Source of the DNA: Streptomyces sp. NBC_01465
GTDB taxonomy: Bacteria; Actinomycetota; Actinomycetes; Streptomycetales; Streptomycetaceae
DNA: 64,000 nt
Reading direction: 5' to 3'
Assembly (NCBI RefSeq): GCF_036227325.1
Contig: NZ_CP109467.1
Location: forward strand, 4,216,001 to 4,280,000
A program made the position numbers and the translations under genes. The notes beneath the pieces are model-generated. The model was not told the DNA's origin. It did no database searches and saw only the letters and a program-made list of their open reading frames with translations. This document shows positions 35,401 to 43,315 of this stretch, one piece after another; position 1 is the first letter of the stretch, and every line of letters begins with the position of its first letter.

Positions 35401-35913
35401 TCAGTCCAGTTCGTCGAAGGCGTCCGCGAACTCCGTGCCCGGGCCCGCGACGCGCGTAGCGAAGTCCTCGCGTCGGTGGCCTCCGGTCACGATCACCCAG
35501 ACCGTCACCTCGCCAGCCGCCGTGTCCCGTACTCCCCAGTCCTGTGCCAGCGCGCTGATGATGTTCAGCCCGCGGCCGCCCCGCGCCGTCACGGAAGGTG
35601 TGGCCGGAACCGGCCGGGTCGGGCCGCCGCCGTCCGTCACTTCCACGGTCAGGCTGCCTGCCTTGTCCACCCGCCATGCTGCCCGTACGTCACCGTCGCC
35701 GATCTCCGCCTCGCCCAGCGGCCTGCCGTGCCGGCAGGCGTTGCTGAGGAGTTCGGAAAGGATCAGAACGGCATCGTCGACGACCGAGTCGGACACCCCG
35801 CTGCTGCGCAACTGATCACGCATCCGGTGTCGTGCTTCCCCCACGCCCGCAGGGCCATGGGGTACGGCCATGCTCGACGACGTGGGCACTTGCTGTGCCA
35901 CCACCAACGCCAC
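35401..35913 (-). CDS. GHKL ATPase, anti-sigma/BldB-neighbour type regulator
   Basis: 170 aa. HATPase_c with N-box ILSELLSNACRHG, G1 DGGGPTRP, and G2-like GGRGLNIISALAQDWGV. Streptomyces genomes contain dozens of such short ATP-binding regulators, usually anti-sigma factors or partners of STAS proteins. Start GTG 35913 has AAAGGAGGT 8 nt upstream, which settles it; the open frame extends much further upstream but is not coding. No sigma or STAS gene is adjacent. Confidence 0.85.
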   Translation of the reverse strand: MALVVAQQVPTSSSMAVPHGPAGVGEARHRMRDQLRSSGVSDSVVDDAVLILSELLSNACRHGRPLGEAEIGDGDVRAAWRVDKAGSLTVEVTDGGGPTRPVPATPSVTARGGRGLNIISALAQDWGVRDTAAGEVTVWVIVTGGHRREDFATRVAGPGTEFADAFDELD

Positions 35914-36053
35914 CCCCGAGACCTCCTTTGCCCCACGCCATCGAGTGGATGCCCCAATGGACTGGACCGGAAACCGGCCAAAGGGGCCCTGGTGACGCAT
36001 TCGTAACGATCGAACACGGTCCGAACGCGCCGGGGCACACCCAGTAACCGACC

Positions 36054-36860
36054 CTAGAGGCGGCCGAGTTGACCGAGGACCTGTTTGGGGCGATTCGTAA
36101 TGATTGCTTCCACGCCGAGCCGCGCACAGAGCTCCACATCCTCCGGCTCGTTCACCGTCCAGACGTGCACCCGGTGCCCCGCCCGGTGCAACCGTGCGAT
36201 GTAGCCGGGGTGGTTGCGCACGATCCGCATCCCGGGGCCGGCGATGCGCGCACCGGCCGGCAGCCGTCCGTCGCGCAGGCGCGGGGTCACGAACTGCATC
36301 AGATAGACGGTGGGGATGCCCGGTGCGGCGGCCGCGATCCGGTGCAGCGAGCGCGCCGAGAAGCTCATGATCCGTACCTGCGACGGTTCGCCCGGCGGCG
36401 GTGCGTCGAGCCCGAACCGGCCCAGCGTCTCCAGGAGCTTGGCCTCGACCTGGCCGGCCCAGCGGGTCGGGTGCTTGGTCTCGATGGCCAGTTCCACCCG
36501 GCGCCCCGCGTCGGAGACGAGCTGGAGCAGGCGCTCCAGGGTGAGTACGGAGGTCGATTCGCGGTCCCAGTCGGGCGCCTCGTTGTCGTCGGGGTGTCCT
36601 TTCCACGAACCGAAGTCGAGGGCGGCCAGATCCGAGAGCTCCAGCGCCGAGACCGCGCCGCGGCCGTCGGACGTGCGGTTGACGCGGCGGTCGTGGACGC
36701 AGACGAGATGCCCGTCGGCCGTGAGCCGTACATCGCATTCGAGGGCGTCGGCGCCGTCCTCGATCGCCTTCTGGTACGCGGCGAGAGTGTGCTCGGGGGC
36801 GTCCTCGGAGGCCCCGCGGTGGGCGACTACCTGGATGTTGTGCTGCCGTGCGTGAGTCAC
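36054..36860 (-). CDS. Glycerophosphodiester phosphodiesterase
   Basis: 268 aa, cytosolic, GDPD TIM barrel. Signature: VVAHRGASEDAPEHTLAAY (catalytic His-Arg), ALECDVRLTADGHLVCVHD (Glu/Asp metal ligands plus His), and later IETKHP. It hydrolyses glycerophosphodiesters to glycerol-3-phosphate and the alcohol. GTG 36860 is the start (VTHARQHNIQV). It is divergent from the HtrA gene across 147 bp that must hold both promoters. Confidence 0.9.
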   Translation of the reverse strand: MTHARQHNIQVVAHRGASEDAPEHTLAAYQKAIEDGADALECDVRLTADGHLVCVHDRRVNRTSDGRGAVSALELSDLAALDFGSWKGHPDDNEAPDWDRESTSVLTLERLLQLVSDAGRRVELAIETKHPTRWAGQVEAKLLETLGRFGLDAPPPGEPSQVRIMSFSARSLHRIAAAAPGIPTVYLMQFVTPRLRDGRLPAGARIAGPGMRIVRNHPGYIARLHRAGHRVHVWTVNEPEDVELCARLGVEAIITNRPKQVLGQLGRL

Positions 36861-37007
36861 CGCGACATCGTGCCCCAAATAAAGCCCGGAGCGGGACTCA
36901 CAGCTCCCGCTTACGGTGTCCTGACGTGCCGTGGGAAAAGCTGACCGCAGATACTTGCACAGCGGACTCTTGCCTGAAGACGACGTGGACCCTGAGGAGA
37001 AAGAGCT

Positions 37008-38456
37008 GTGAGCACCGAGAACGAGGGCACCAACGAGGGCACTCCGGCGGAGAACACCCCTGCCGCCCCGTCCGTACCTCCTGTGCCGCCCGCCGCTCCT
37101 GACGGCCCGCCCGCGTCCGTACCGGCCGCCCAGGAGCAGACGCCGGCACCCGCACCGGTCGCACCCGCCGCCCCCGCCCACCCCGAGCCCGTACCGGCGC
37201 AGTCGGCCGCGGACGCCGGCTGGCCGCCGCCCCCGCCGGCCGTTCCCTCGTACGGGACCCCCGGCGGTGCCCCGTGGGGCGCACCCGTGGCGGACGCGCC
37301 CCCGCCGCCGAAGCGCCGTATCGGCGGACTCCTCGCGGCGGTCCTGGTGACCGCGATCGTCGCGGGCGGCGTCGGCGGAGCCGTCGGCTACAAGATGGAG
37401 AACGGCAACAACAACTCCTCGACCGGCTCGACCACCGTCTCCGCCTCGGGCAACGCCCAGGACGTGAAGCGCGCGGCCAACACGGTCGCCGGAGTCGCGG
37501 CCAAGGCGCTCCCGAGCGTCGTCACCATCGAGTCCAAGGGCACCGACGGCAGCGGCGGCACCGGCACCGGCTTCGTCTTCGACAAGCAGGGCCACATCCT
37601 CACCAACAACCACGTGGTGGCGGACGCGGCCGACGGCGGCAGCCTCACCGCGACCTTCTCCAACGGCAAGAAGTACGACGCCGAGATCATCGGCCGCGCC
37701 CAGGGCTACGACGTCGCGGTCATCAAGCTGAAGAACGCCCCGGCCAACCTGGTCCCGCTGGCCCTCGGCGACTCCGACAAGGTCGCGGTCGGCGACTCGA
37801 CCATCGCGATCGGCGCCCCCTTCGGCCTCTCCAACACGGTCACCACCGGCATCATCAGCGCGAAGAACCGCCCGGTCTCCTCCAGCGACAGCAGCGCGTC
37901 GGCCAAGTCCTCGTACATGAGCGCCCTGCAGACGGACGCCTCCATCAACCCGGGCAACTCCGGCGGCCCGCTGCTCGACGCGGGCGGCGCGGTGATCGGC
38001 ATCAACTCGGCGATCCAGTCGAACGGCAGCAGCAGCGGCACCTCCCAGTCGGGCTCGATCGGCCTCGGCTTCGCCATCCCGATCAACGAGGCGTCCCGGG
38101 TCGCCCAGCAGCTGATCACCAGCACGACGCACGAGCCGGTGTACCCGATCATCGGCGCCACGGTCGCCATGGCCGACACCTCCACGGGCGCCACCTCGGG
38201 CGACGGCGCCAAGATCTCCGCCCAGGGCAGCGGCGGCACCGCCGCGGTCAGCCCGAACGGACCGGCCGACAAGGCGGGCCTGAAGGCGGGCGACACGATC
38301 ACCAAGCTCGACGACACGGTGATCGACAGCGGCCAGACCCTGATCAGCGCGATCTGGACGCACAAGCCGGGTGACACGGTCACGGTCACGTACAAGCGCG
38401 GCGGCCAGGAGCACACGGCGCAGGTCACCTTGGGCGAACGCAAGGGCGACAGCTGA
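37008..38456 (+). CDS. HtrA/DegP-like membrane-anchored serine protease
   Basis: 482 aa. A Pro/Ala-rich cytoplasmic N-terminus (~100 aa), one transmembrane helix (LLAAVLVTAIVAGGVGGAVGY), then a trypsin-like domain with catalytic His (TNNHVVAD), Asp (YDVAVIKLK) and Ser (GNSGGPLL), and a C-terminal PDZ domain (PADKAGLKAGDTITKLDD). It degrades or chaperones misfolded exported proteins. GTG 37008 follows GAGGAGAAAGAGCT. The gene is monocistronic with a hairpin after its stop. Confidence 0.95.
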   Translation: MSTENEGTNEGTPAENTPAAPSVPPVPPAAPDGPPASVPAAQEQTPAPAPVAPAAPAHPEPVPAQSAADAGWPPPPPAVPSYGTPGGAPWGAPVADAPPPPKRRIGGLLAAVLVTAIVAGGVGGAVGYKMENGNNNSSTGSTTVSASGNAQDVKRAANTVAGVAAKALPSVVTIESKGTDGSGGTGTGFVFDKQGHILTNNHVVADAADGGSLTATFSNGKKYDAEIIGRAQGYDVAVIKLKNAPANLVPLALGDSDKVAVGDSTIAIGAPFGLSNTVTTGIISAKNRPVSSSDSSASAKSSYMSALQTDASINPGNSGGPLLDAGGAVIGINSAIQSNGSSSGTSQSGSIGLGFAIPINEASRVAQQLITSTTHEPVYPIIGATVAMADTSTGATSGDGAKISAQGSGGTAAVSPNGPADKAGLKAGDTITKLDDTVIDSGQTLISAIWTHKPGDTVTVTYKRGGQEHTAQVTLGERKGDS

Positions 38457-38471
38457 CCCTGGCCCATCAGG

Positions 38472-38518
38472 CCGCTCGGGATGCTGGGTTGCCCGAGCGG
38501 CCCAAGGGAACAGTCTTG
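38472..38518. repeat. Hairpin plus a 29-bp partial copy of the tRNA-Ser gene
   Basis: CCGCTCGGG (38472-38480) pairs with CCCGAGCGG (38492-38500): a probable terminator for the HtrA gene. The right arm belongs to 38490-38518, which matches the downstream tRNA-Ser 38620-38648 at 28 of 29 bases (D-arm to anticodon 5' side). The copies are 130 bp apart in direct orientation. Confidence 0.75.
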
Positions 38519-38612
38519 GCTGCACTGTCCTGGGGGATAACCCCCAGACCCCCAGCCGACACCCCCGCCTCCGGTAGGCTGTGGCTGCTTCGCCGCAGGT
38601 GGGTGGGGCACG

Positions 38613-38699
38613 GGTGGTGTGCCCGAGCGGCCTAAGGGAACAGTCTTGAAAACTGTCGTGGCAGCGATGTCACCGTGGGTTCAAATCCCACCGCCACCG
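38613..38699 (+). tRNA. tRNA-Ser (anticodon UGA)
   Basis: Acceptor GGTGGTG pairs with CGCCACC (38692-38698), discriminator G. The anticodon loop CTTGAAA has TGA at 38647-38649. Long variable arm and T-arm GTGGGTTCAAATCCCAC fit a serine tRNA of 87 nt without encoded CCA. Confidence 0.95.
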
Positions 38700-38755
38700 C
38701 CCAGTTGAAAGGGGCGCCCCGATCCGGGGCGCCCCTTTCGCGTGCGTCGGCGCGG

Positions 38756-39898
38756 TCAGCGGGCGTAGACCGCCACGAAGTCGCGGGTGGCCTGGTTGTA
38801 GTAGCGCTCCGCCGGGTTCTCGAAGTCGAGGATGTTCGTGGGCTTCGGGTCGGCCGGGTTCTTGCGGCCGTCGTAGCTCATGAAGGACGGCCAGGCGCGG
38901 TTCATGTCCAGCGGCATCGCGCGCACCGCGCCCGCGTTCTGCATCAGCTCCGCGAGCGTACGGGCGGTGAGGGCCTGGCCGACGACCATGATGATGTCGC
39001 CCTTCGCCGTGACGCCGACGCCCGAGCGCTCGACGAACATCGCGCTCTGGTCGGTGGCGCCCCACTTGGAGTCGTCGTCGATGTCGGGGACGACCTGGCC
39101 GCCGTCGACCATCAGCTCCAGGCACTGGCGCACCCCGACGACGTCGCGCGTCATACGGACGTCGCGGCCCCAGACGCCGATCTTGATGGAGCCGTCGCGG
39201 TAGAAGACCTCGGAGGCGGCGCCGTCGCGGAGCTCGCCCGCGTACTCGCCGTTGAGGTAGAAGCCGCCGTTCGAGCCGCCGTCGGTGATCTTGAAGCCGC
39301 CGTTCCAGGTGGCGACCAGGTTCTTGCGCTGGCCGTGCGGGATGTTCGGCGGGACCGAGAAGGTGCCGCCCGGCTCGCGCAGGCCGGGGTGGAGCTGGAA
39401 GCGGGAGTGCTTGGTGCTGATCCAGGCGATCGCCGCTTCGTACGAGGTGTGGTCGGCATCGGGGCGTACGTACGTCCCCTGCACGATCGGGCGCCCGTGC
39501 GCGGTGGCCAGCGCGCGCCAGACCCCCTCGCCGGGGAGGGCGGGGCGGACTGCGGTCGGCATCGGGGTGCGCAGGGCGAGGCCGGCCTTGTGCGGCTTGA
39601 CGGGGCTGGGAGCCGCGGCCTTCTTCATCCGGGCCTGGGCCTCGGCCGAGAGCGAGCCGCCGACCTGCGGCGGGTCGAGGTCGTACTTCAGGTTCTCCAG
39701 CTTGTCGACCACGACGCCCAGCTCGTGCTCGCGCGCCCAGCCGGCCAGCCGCGCCGCCGTCGAGTCGTCGCCGGGGTACGTGAGGGCTTCGCCGACCGAC
39801 CAGCCGAGCGTGCCGAGCAGCACCACACCCGCCGCGAGCAGGGAGCGGAGGACGGGACGGCGCTTGCGGCGCTTGGGCGGAGACATGGGCTGTGACAC
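38756..39898 (-). CDS. Exported phosphodiester glycosidase-like protein (NAGPA domain)
   Basis: 380 aa. Basic N-terminus and a single hydrophobic segment (LLAAGVVLLGTLGWSVGEAL) anchor or export it. The C-terminal ~200 residues match the PF09992 family: NGGFKITDGGSNGGFYLNGE, GDIIMVVGQALTARTLAELMQ, and ALPLDMN-like AMPLDMNRAWPSFM. The family includes the mammalian uncovering enzyme that removes GlcNAc from a phosphodiester; bacterial members act on cell-wall glycans. GTG 39898 follows AGGAGAGG; ATG 39886 is the alternative. Confidence 0.82.
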   Translation of the reverse strand: MSQPMSPPKRRKRRPVLRSLLAAGVVLLGTLGWSVGEALTYPGDDSTAARLAGWAREHELGVVVDKLENLKYDLDPPQVGGSLSAEAQARMKKAAAPSPVKPHKAGLALRTPMPTAVRPALPGEGVWRALATAHGRPIVQGTYVRPDADHTSYEAAIAWISTKHSRFQLHPGLREPGGTFSVPPNIPHGQRKNLVATWNGGFKITDGGSNGGFYLNGEYAGELRDGAASEVFYRDGSIKIGVWGRDVRMTRDVVGVRQCLELMVDGGQVVPDIDDDSKWGATDQSAMFVERSGVGVTAKGDIIMVVGQALTARTLAELMQNAGAVRAMPLDMNRAWPSFMSYDGRKNPADPKPTNILDFENPAERYYNQATRDFVAVYAR

Positions 39899-40099
39899 GG
39901 GTGGGCCTCTCCTGACGGGGCATCAGCTGATGGGTTCAGCGGAACCCTTCCCGCGGGGTCGCGCACCCCGGAGAGGCCATACGGGTGGTGTTCATCAGAA
40001 GAACTGCGCGGCCGGGGCGTCGGTCCTTGGCCCTACCGAATCCATCTACATCATGTGAAAGGTATGCAAATCGCTCCACTCGAAAAGTGAGGTTCCGTC

Positions 40100-40492
40100 A
40101 TGACCAGTCAGGCCAAGAAGGTGTGGGCCGCCTTCACCACCGCGTTCTTCGCGCTCTTCGCGCTGCTCGGCTTCTCCACCCCCGCCACTGCCGCCGCCCC
40201 GCAGGCCGTAACCGCTCCGGCCGCTTCCTGCAAGCCGACCGCGGCGGAGGCGCGTGCGCTGAAGGCGCTTGAGCCGGTCGCGTGGTGGGCGTTGCCCAAG
40301 GACCGGGCACTGCCGCCCACGATGAAGCAGCGCATCCGCGCCGAGGCGCACGGTTCCTCGCCCTCGACCCGCCATGTGCCGCTCGACACGGACGCCACGG
40401 ACGACGAGCAGGACGCTCCCGTTGCGAGTGCGGCGCTCCGGCCCGAGCAGCGTCCGGCGGAGCAGCGTCAGGCAGAGCTTCAGCCGGCCTGA
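40100..40492 (+). CDS. Small exported Ala/Gln-rich protein, unknown function
   Basis: 130 aa. Export signal AAFTTAFFALFALLGFSTPATAAA, then a short region with EARALKALEPVAWWALPKDRALPPTMKQRIRAEAHG, and a Gln/Glu-rich tail (RPEQRPAEQRQAELQPA). GTGAGG lies about 6 nt before ATG 40100. Its 3' end overlaps the convergent prim-pol gene by 13 bp. Reminiscent of small Streptomyces exported proteins, but I cannot name the family with confidence. Confidence 0.6.
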   Translation: MTSQAKKVWAAFTTAFFALFALLGFSTPATAAAPQAVTAPAASCKPTAAEARALKALEPVAWWALPKDRALPPTMKQRIRAEAHGSSPSTRHVPLDTDATDDEQDAPVASAALRPEQRPAEQRQAELQPA

Positions 40493-41379
40493 TCCGGCCG
40501 CAGTGGGGCCATCGTCAGGCGGGCTGCCGAGGCGATGGTGGCACGAGCTTCGTGCTCGGTGAGTCCGGTACGTACAGCCGCATCGCAGAGCAGGTCGGTG
40601 ACGTCGTCGCCGAGACCGTTCTCGTAGGCGCGGCAGGCGGCCCAGAACAGACGGGTATTGCGCTGTCCCTCGTGGGCGGCGAGCACGAACTGCACCAGGC
40701 CGCTGCCGTGAGCGGGACGGCCTGTGAGGTGGTGGGTGCTGCGCGCCGCGGGTGGCGTGAGCAGACGTAGCAGTGTGTGCGGGACGGGTGCGGGCGCGAG
40801 GTGCGCTGTGCCCGGAGCAAGGCGGTAGATGCCGTGGACCGTGAGTGAACCGGGTCCCACGAGGTACCCGCCTGCCCCGCGGATGTCGATGCCGGGAGCG
40901 AGCCGGCTCGCGGAGTTGGGGACGACCGTGTCCGGCGGACCGGTGAGCCAGAGATGGCGGCCGCCGCTGGGCGTGAGCACGGTGACCGTCTCCGGGATCG
41001 TGAAGAGGTGTTGCAACGCCAGGTGGCGCAGCGCCGCCGTGGAGTCCGTGTCGGACTTGGTGTCGAGGTCGATGCCGATGAGGTGGTGCGGGGGCCGGCC
41101 GCAGGCGATGCCGTAGCCGGTGGCCCAGGGGGCTGCGGCGAACATCGCGCGGACGACGGCAGGGTCGGTGGAGGCGTCGTGGACGCCGTGACCCGTGCGA
41201 CCGCATTCGCCCCGGCAGAGGACCGGCTCGGGGGCGGCTTGCTGGTGGGGCGCGCGGTGGGGTGAAGGGAGCGCGGGGAGCTTCGTACGGGACAGGGGGA
41301 TGACGGGAAGCCCGCGCTCGGCGGCGGAAAGCGCATGGGCGAGGGCCAGGGTGGCGGAGTGCCGGTCGGTGGTGGCCAT
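40480..41379 (-). CDS. Standalone prim-pol (bifunctional DNA primase/polymerase domain)
   Basis: 299 aa, PF09250. The catalytic DLD is in HHLIGIDLDTKSDTD (residues ~110-125), followed by the family His in SGGRHLWLTGPP and the substrate loop GYLVGPGS. N-terminal LSAAERGLPVIPLSRTKLPA and CRGECGRTGHGVHDASTDPAVV complete the domain; no helicase is fused. Such proteins can prime and extend DNA, and occur on plasmids, prophages and Streptomyces chromosomes. ATG 41379 (MATTDRH) is preferred over the frame start at 41409. A LexA-like site lies 11 bp upstream. Confidence 0.85.
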   Translation of the reverse strand: MATTDRHSATLALAHALSAAERGLPVIPLSRTKLPALPSPHRAPHQQAAPEPVLCRGECGRTGHGVHDASTDPAVVRAMFAAAPWATGYGIACGRPPHHLIGIDLDTKSDTDSTAALRHLALQHLFTIPETVTVLTPSGGRHLWLTGPPDTVVPNSASRLAPGIDIRGAGGYLVGPGSLTVHGIYRLAPGTAHLAPAPVPHTLLRLLTPPAARSTHHLTGRPAHGSGLVQFVLAAHEGQRNTRLFWAACRAYENGLGDDVTDLLCDAAVRTGLTEHEARATIASAARLTMAPLRPDQAG

Positions 41380-41389
41380 GCCTCTATGT

Positions 41390-41405
41390 TCGTACGAATG
41401 TTCGA
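41390..41405. promoter_or_regulatory. LexA (SOS)-box-like palindrome upstream of the prim-pol gene
   Basis: TCGTACGAATGTTCGA matches the actinobacterial/Gram-positive-like LexA site TCGAAC-N4-GTTCGA at 11 of 12 half-site positions. It overlaps TTCGTACGAA, a perfect 10-bp palindrome. It lies 11-26 bp upstream of ATG 41379, where a repressor would block transcription. Confidence 0.5.
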
Positions 41406-41675
41406 GCAAGGGAAGAGGTTAAGGACCTGGAGGAACGCTTCGCCTCATGGGGCGACTGCGTTCGGGTGACCTGACCGGGTTTGAGCTGGGATTTTGGGGG
41501 CGTGAAGGGGGTTTATCGACTTAACGTCACGCTTGCGAGGGAAAGAGGGCTTCTGGAGTGGTTCGCCGGGGGTTCGGTGGGCAATTCTGGATTCGCGACG
41601 TCGAGCACACAGCGTCGGGGCGGTCGGCCAACCGTTCCCGCACAAGCCGTTTTTCTGGTTCCTGGAGGAATTCAC

Positions 41676-41981
41676 ATGGCAAGCATCCGTACCGCCCGCG
41701 TCATCGCCGCCGCCGCCGCCCTGCCCCTGGCGGCCGCCCTGTTCACCGGCGTTGCCTCCGCCGACAACGGCTCTTTCGCGGACCACGGATCCAACGCGAC
41801 TGTCGCCACCGTCAGCGGCAGCGGCGTCGGGCACAACAACAGCGGCAACTCGACCACCACGCAGCAGGTGGCGACCGGCGCAGGAGCGTCGAACCAGAAC
41901 AACACGGCCAGCGTCAACGGCTCGCGCTTCACGAAGATCGACCAGTCCAACACCACGGTCAACTTCACGCAGCTCTGGTAG
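41676..41981 (+). CDS. Small secreted Asn/Ser/Thr-rich protein
   Basis: 101 aa. Signal peptide IAAAAALPLAAALFTGVASA; mature part DNGSFADHGSNATVATVSGSGVGHN, then NNSGNSTTTQQVATGAGASNQNNTASVNGS. This resembles small abundant Streptomyces surface proteins, but the chaplin motif is missing. GGAGGAA lies 6 nt upstream of ATG 41676. The 296-bp upstream gap (41380-41675) has no gene; it holds the LexA-like site and presumably the promoter of this gene. A strong terminator follows. Confidence 0.7.
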   Translation: MASIRTARVIAAAAALPLAAALFTGVASADNGSFADHGSNATVATVSGSGVGHNNSGNSTTTQQVATGAGASNQNNTASVNGSRFTKIDQSNTTVNFTQLW

Positions 41982-42020
41982 TCCGCGGCCCGAAGGGGGT
42001 CCGGGTCACGGGGTGAACGA

Positions 42021-42062
42021 CAGTCCGGCGACGGCACTTCGGTGCCGTCGCCGGACTGTTTT
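42021..42062 (+). terminator. Rho-independent terminator with UUCG tetraloop
   Basis: A perfect 17-bp stem (42021-42037 with 42042-42058), loop TTCG, and a TTTT tail. Strong terminator after the small secreted protein gene and insulating the igr-like operon. Confidence 0.92.
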
Positions 42063-42078
42063 GCGCTGCGCCGTTGCC

Positions 42079-42112
42079 TTGACAGGGGACACGAATCTGA
42101 CGGACAGTCAGA
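42079..42112 (+). promoter_or_regulatory. Promoter with overlapping TCTGAC-N5-GTCAGA operator
   Basis: TTGACA (42079-42084) is a consensus -35. The perfect inverted repeat TCTGAC (42096-42101), GGACA spacer, GTCAGA (42107-42112) covers the expected -10 zone, 46 bp before the first gene of the igr-like operon. A dimeric repressor, for example TetR family, would block transcription. Confidence 0.6.
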
Positions 42113-42157
42113 AACCCTGATCCGTACGCCCCTTTGCTCCGGAAGGAGCCTGCCGAC

Positions 42158-43315
42158 GTGCACCTCGCCCCTACGGAGCGGCAGCAGTCGCTGCGTGCCG
42201 AGCTCCGGTCGTACTTCAGAGATGTGATGCGGGACGGGCCCGGTGAGGGGCCCGCCGAACAGCGGGCCCTGCTGCGGCGCATCGGCGCCGACGGAATGCT
42301 GGGGCTCGGGTGGCCCGTCGAGTACGGCGGTCAAGGGCGGGGCCCCGACGAGCAGTTCGTCTTCTTCGACGAGGCCTACCGGGCGGGTGCTCCCGTGTCG
42401 ATGGTGACCCTGAACACGGTCGGGCCGACCCTGATGAAGTACGGGACGCAGGAGCAGAAGGAGTACTTCCTGCCGCGGATCCTGAGCGGGGACGTCGTCT
42501 TCGCCATCGGGTACAGCGAGCCCGAGGCCGGGACCGATCTGGCGTCGCTGCGGACGCGCGCGGTGCGGGAGGGCGGGGACTGGCTGATCGACGGGCAGAA
42601 GGTCTTCACCTCCAACGCGCAGAACGCGGACTGGATCTGGCTCGCCTGCCGTACGGACACCGAGGCGCCCAAGCACAAGGGCATCTCGATCGTGCTGGTC
42701 CCGACGGATGCGCCCGGGTTCTCCTGGACGCCCATCGAGACCGTGGGCGGGCTGACGACGACCGCCACGTACTACGACGGGATACGGGTGCCCGCCGGGA
42801 ATCTGGTGGGCGAGGAGAACGCCGGCTGGGGGCTGATCACCAACCAGCTCAACCATGAACGGGTCGCGCTCGCGGCGATCGGGATGCAGGCGGAGGACGC
42901 GTACGCGGCGGTGCTCGCGCAGGCGCGGACCGTTGATCCGGACACGGGCGAGCGGGCGGCCGACCGGCCGTGGGTGCAGGCGAGGCTGGCGGAGATTCAT
43001 GCGCGGCTGGCGGCGGTGCGACTGCTCAACTGGCGCCTTGTGGGGGACGTGGGGGCCGGGACGCTCGCGCCGGGAGATGCAAGTGGCGTGAAGTTTTTGG
43101 GAACCGAATCGACGGTGGCGGTGTACCAGATGTGTCAGGAAGTTGCGGGGGAGGCGGGACTGGTCAGGGCGGGGTCGCCGGGGGGCTTCGGGGACGGGGA
43201 GCTTGAGCGGATGAACCGGGCGGCGCAGATCAATACCTTCGGGGGCGGGGTGAGCGAGGTGCAGCGGGAGATCGTGGCGACGATGCGGCTCGGGATGAGG
43301 AGCCGCAAGCGGTGA
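42158..43315 (+). CDS. Acyl-CoA dehydrogenase, FadE29 (ChsE2)-like subunit
   Basis: 385 aa with the ACAD fold: GYSEPEAGTDLASLRT (FAD/substrate region), KVFTSNAQNADWIWLACRT, and INTFGGGVSEVQREIVATMRLGM at the C-terminus. In mycobacteria FadE29 (387 aa) forms an alpha2beta2 enzyme with FadE28 that dehydrogenates steroid side-chain propanoyl-CoA. GTG 42158 has AAGGAG 11 nt upstream. It is the first gene of a five-gene operon, with a GTGA overlap to the next gene. Confidence 0.88.
   Translation: MHLAPTERQQSLRAELRSYFRDVMRDGPGEGPAEQRALLRRIGADGMLGLGWPVEYGGQGRGPDEQFVFFDEAYRAGAPVSMVTLNTVGPTLMKYGTQEQKEYFLPRILSGDVVFAIGYSEPEAGTDLASLRTRAVREGGDWLIDGQKVFTSNAQNADWIWLACRTDTEAPKHKGISIVLVPTDAPGFSWTPIETVGGLTTTATYYDGIRVPAGNLVGEENAGWGLITNQLNHERVALAAIGMQAEDAYAAVLAQARTVDPDTGERAADRPWVQARLAEIHARLAAVRLLNWRLVGDVGAGTLAPGDASGVKFLGTESTVAVYQMCQEVAGEAGLVRAGSPGGFGDGELERMNRAAQINTFGGGVSEVQREIVATMRLGMRSRKR

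Noticed and set aside
41676..41981. Chaplin-like surface protein
   Set aside because: Small and secreted, but the chaplin domain signature is absent.
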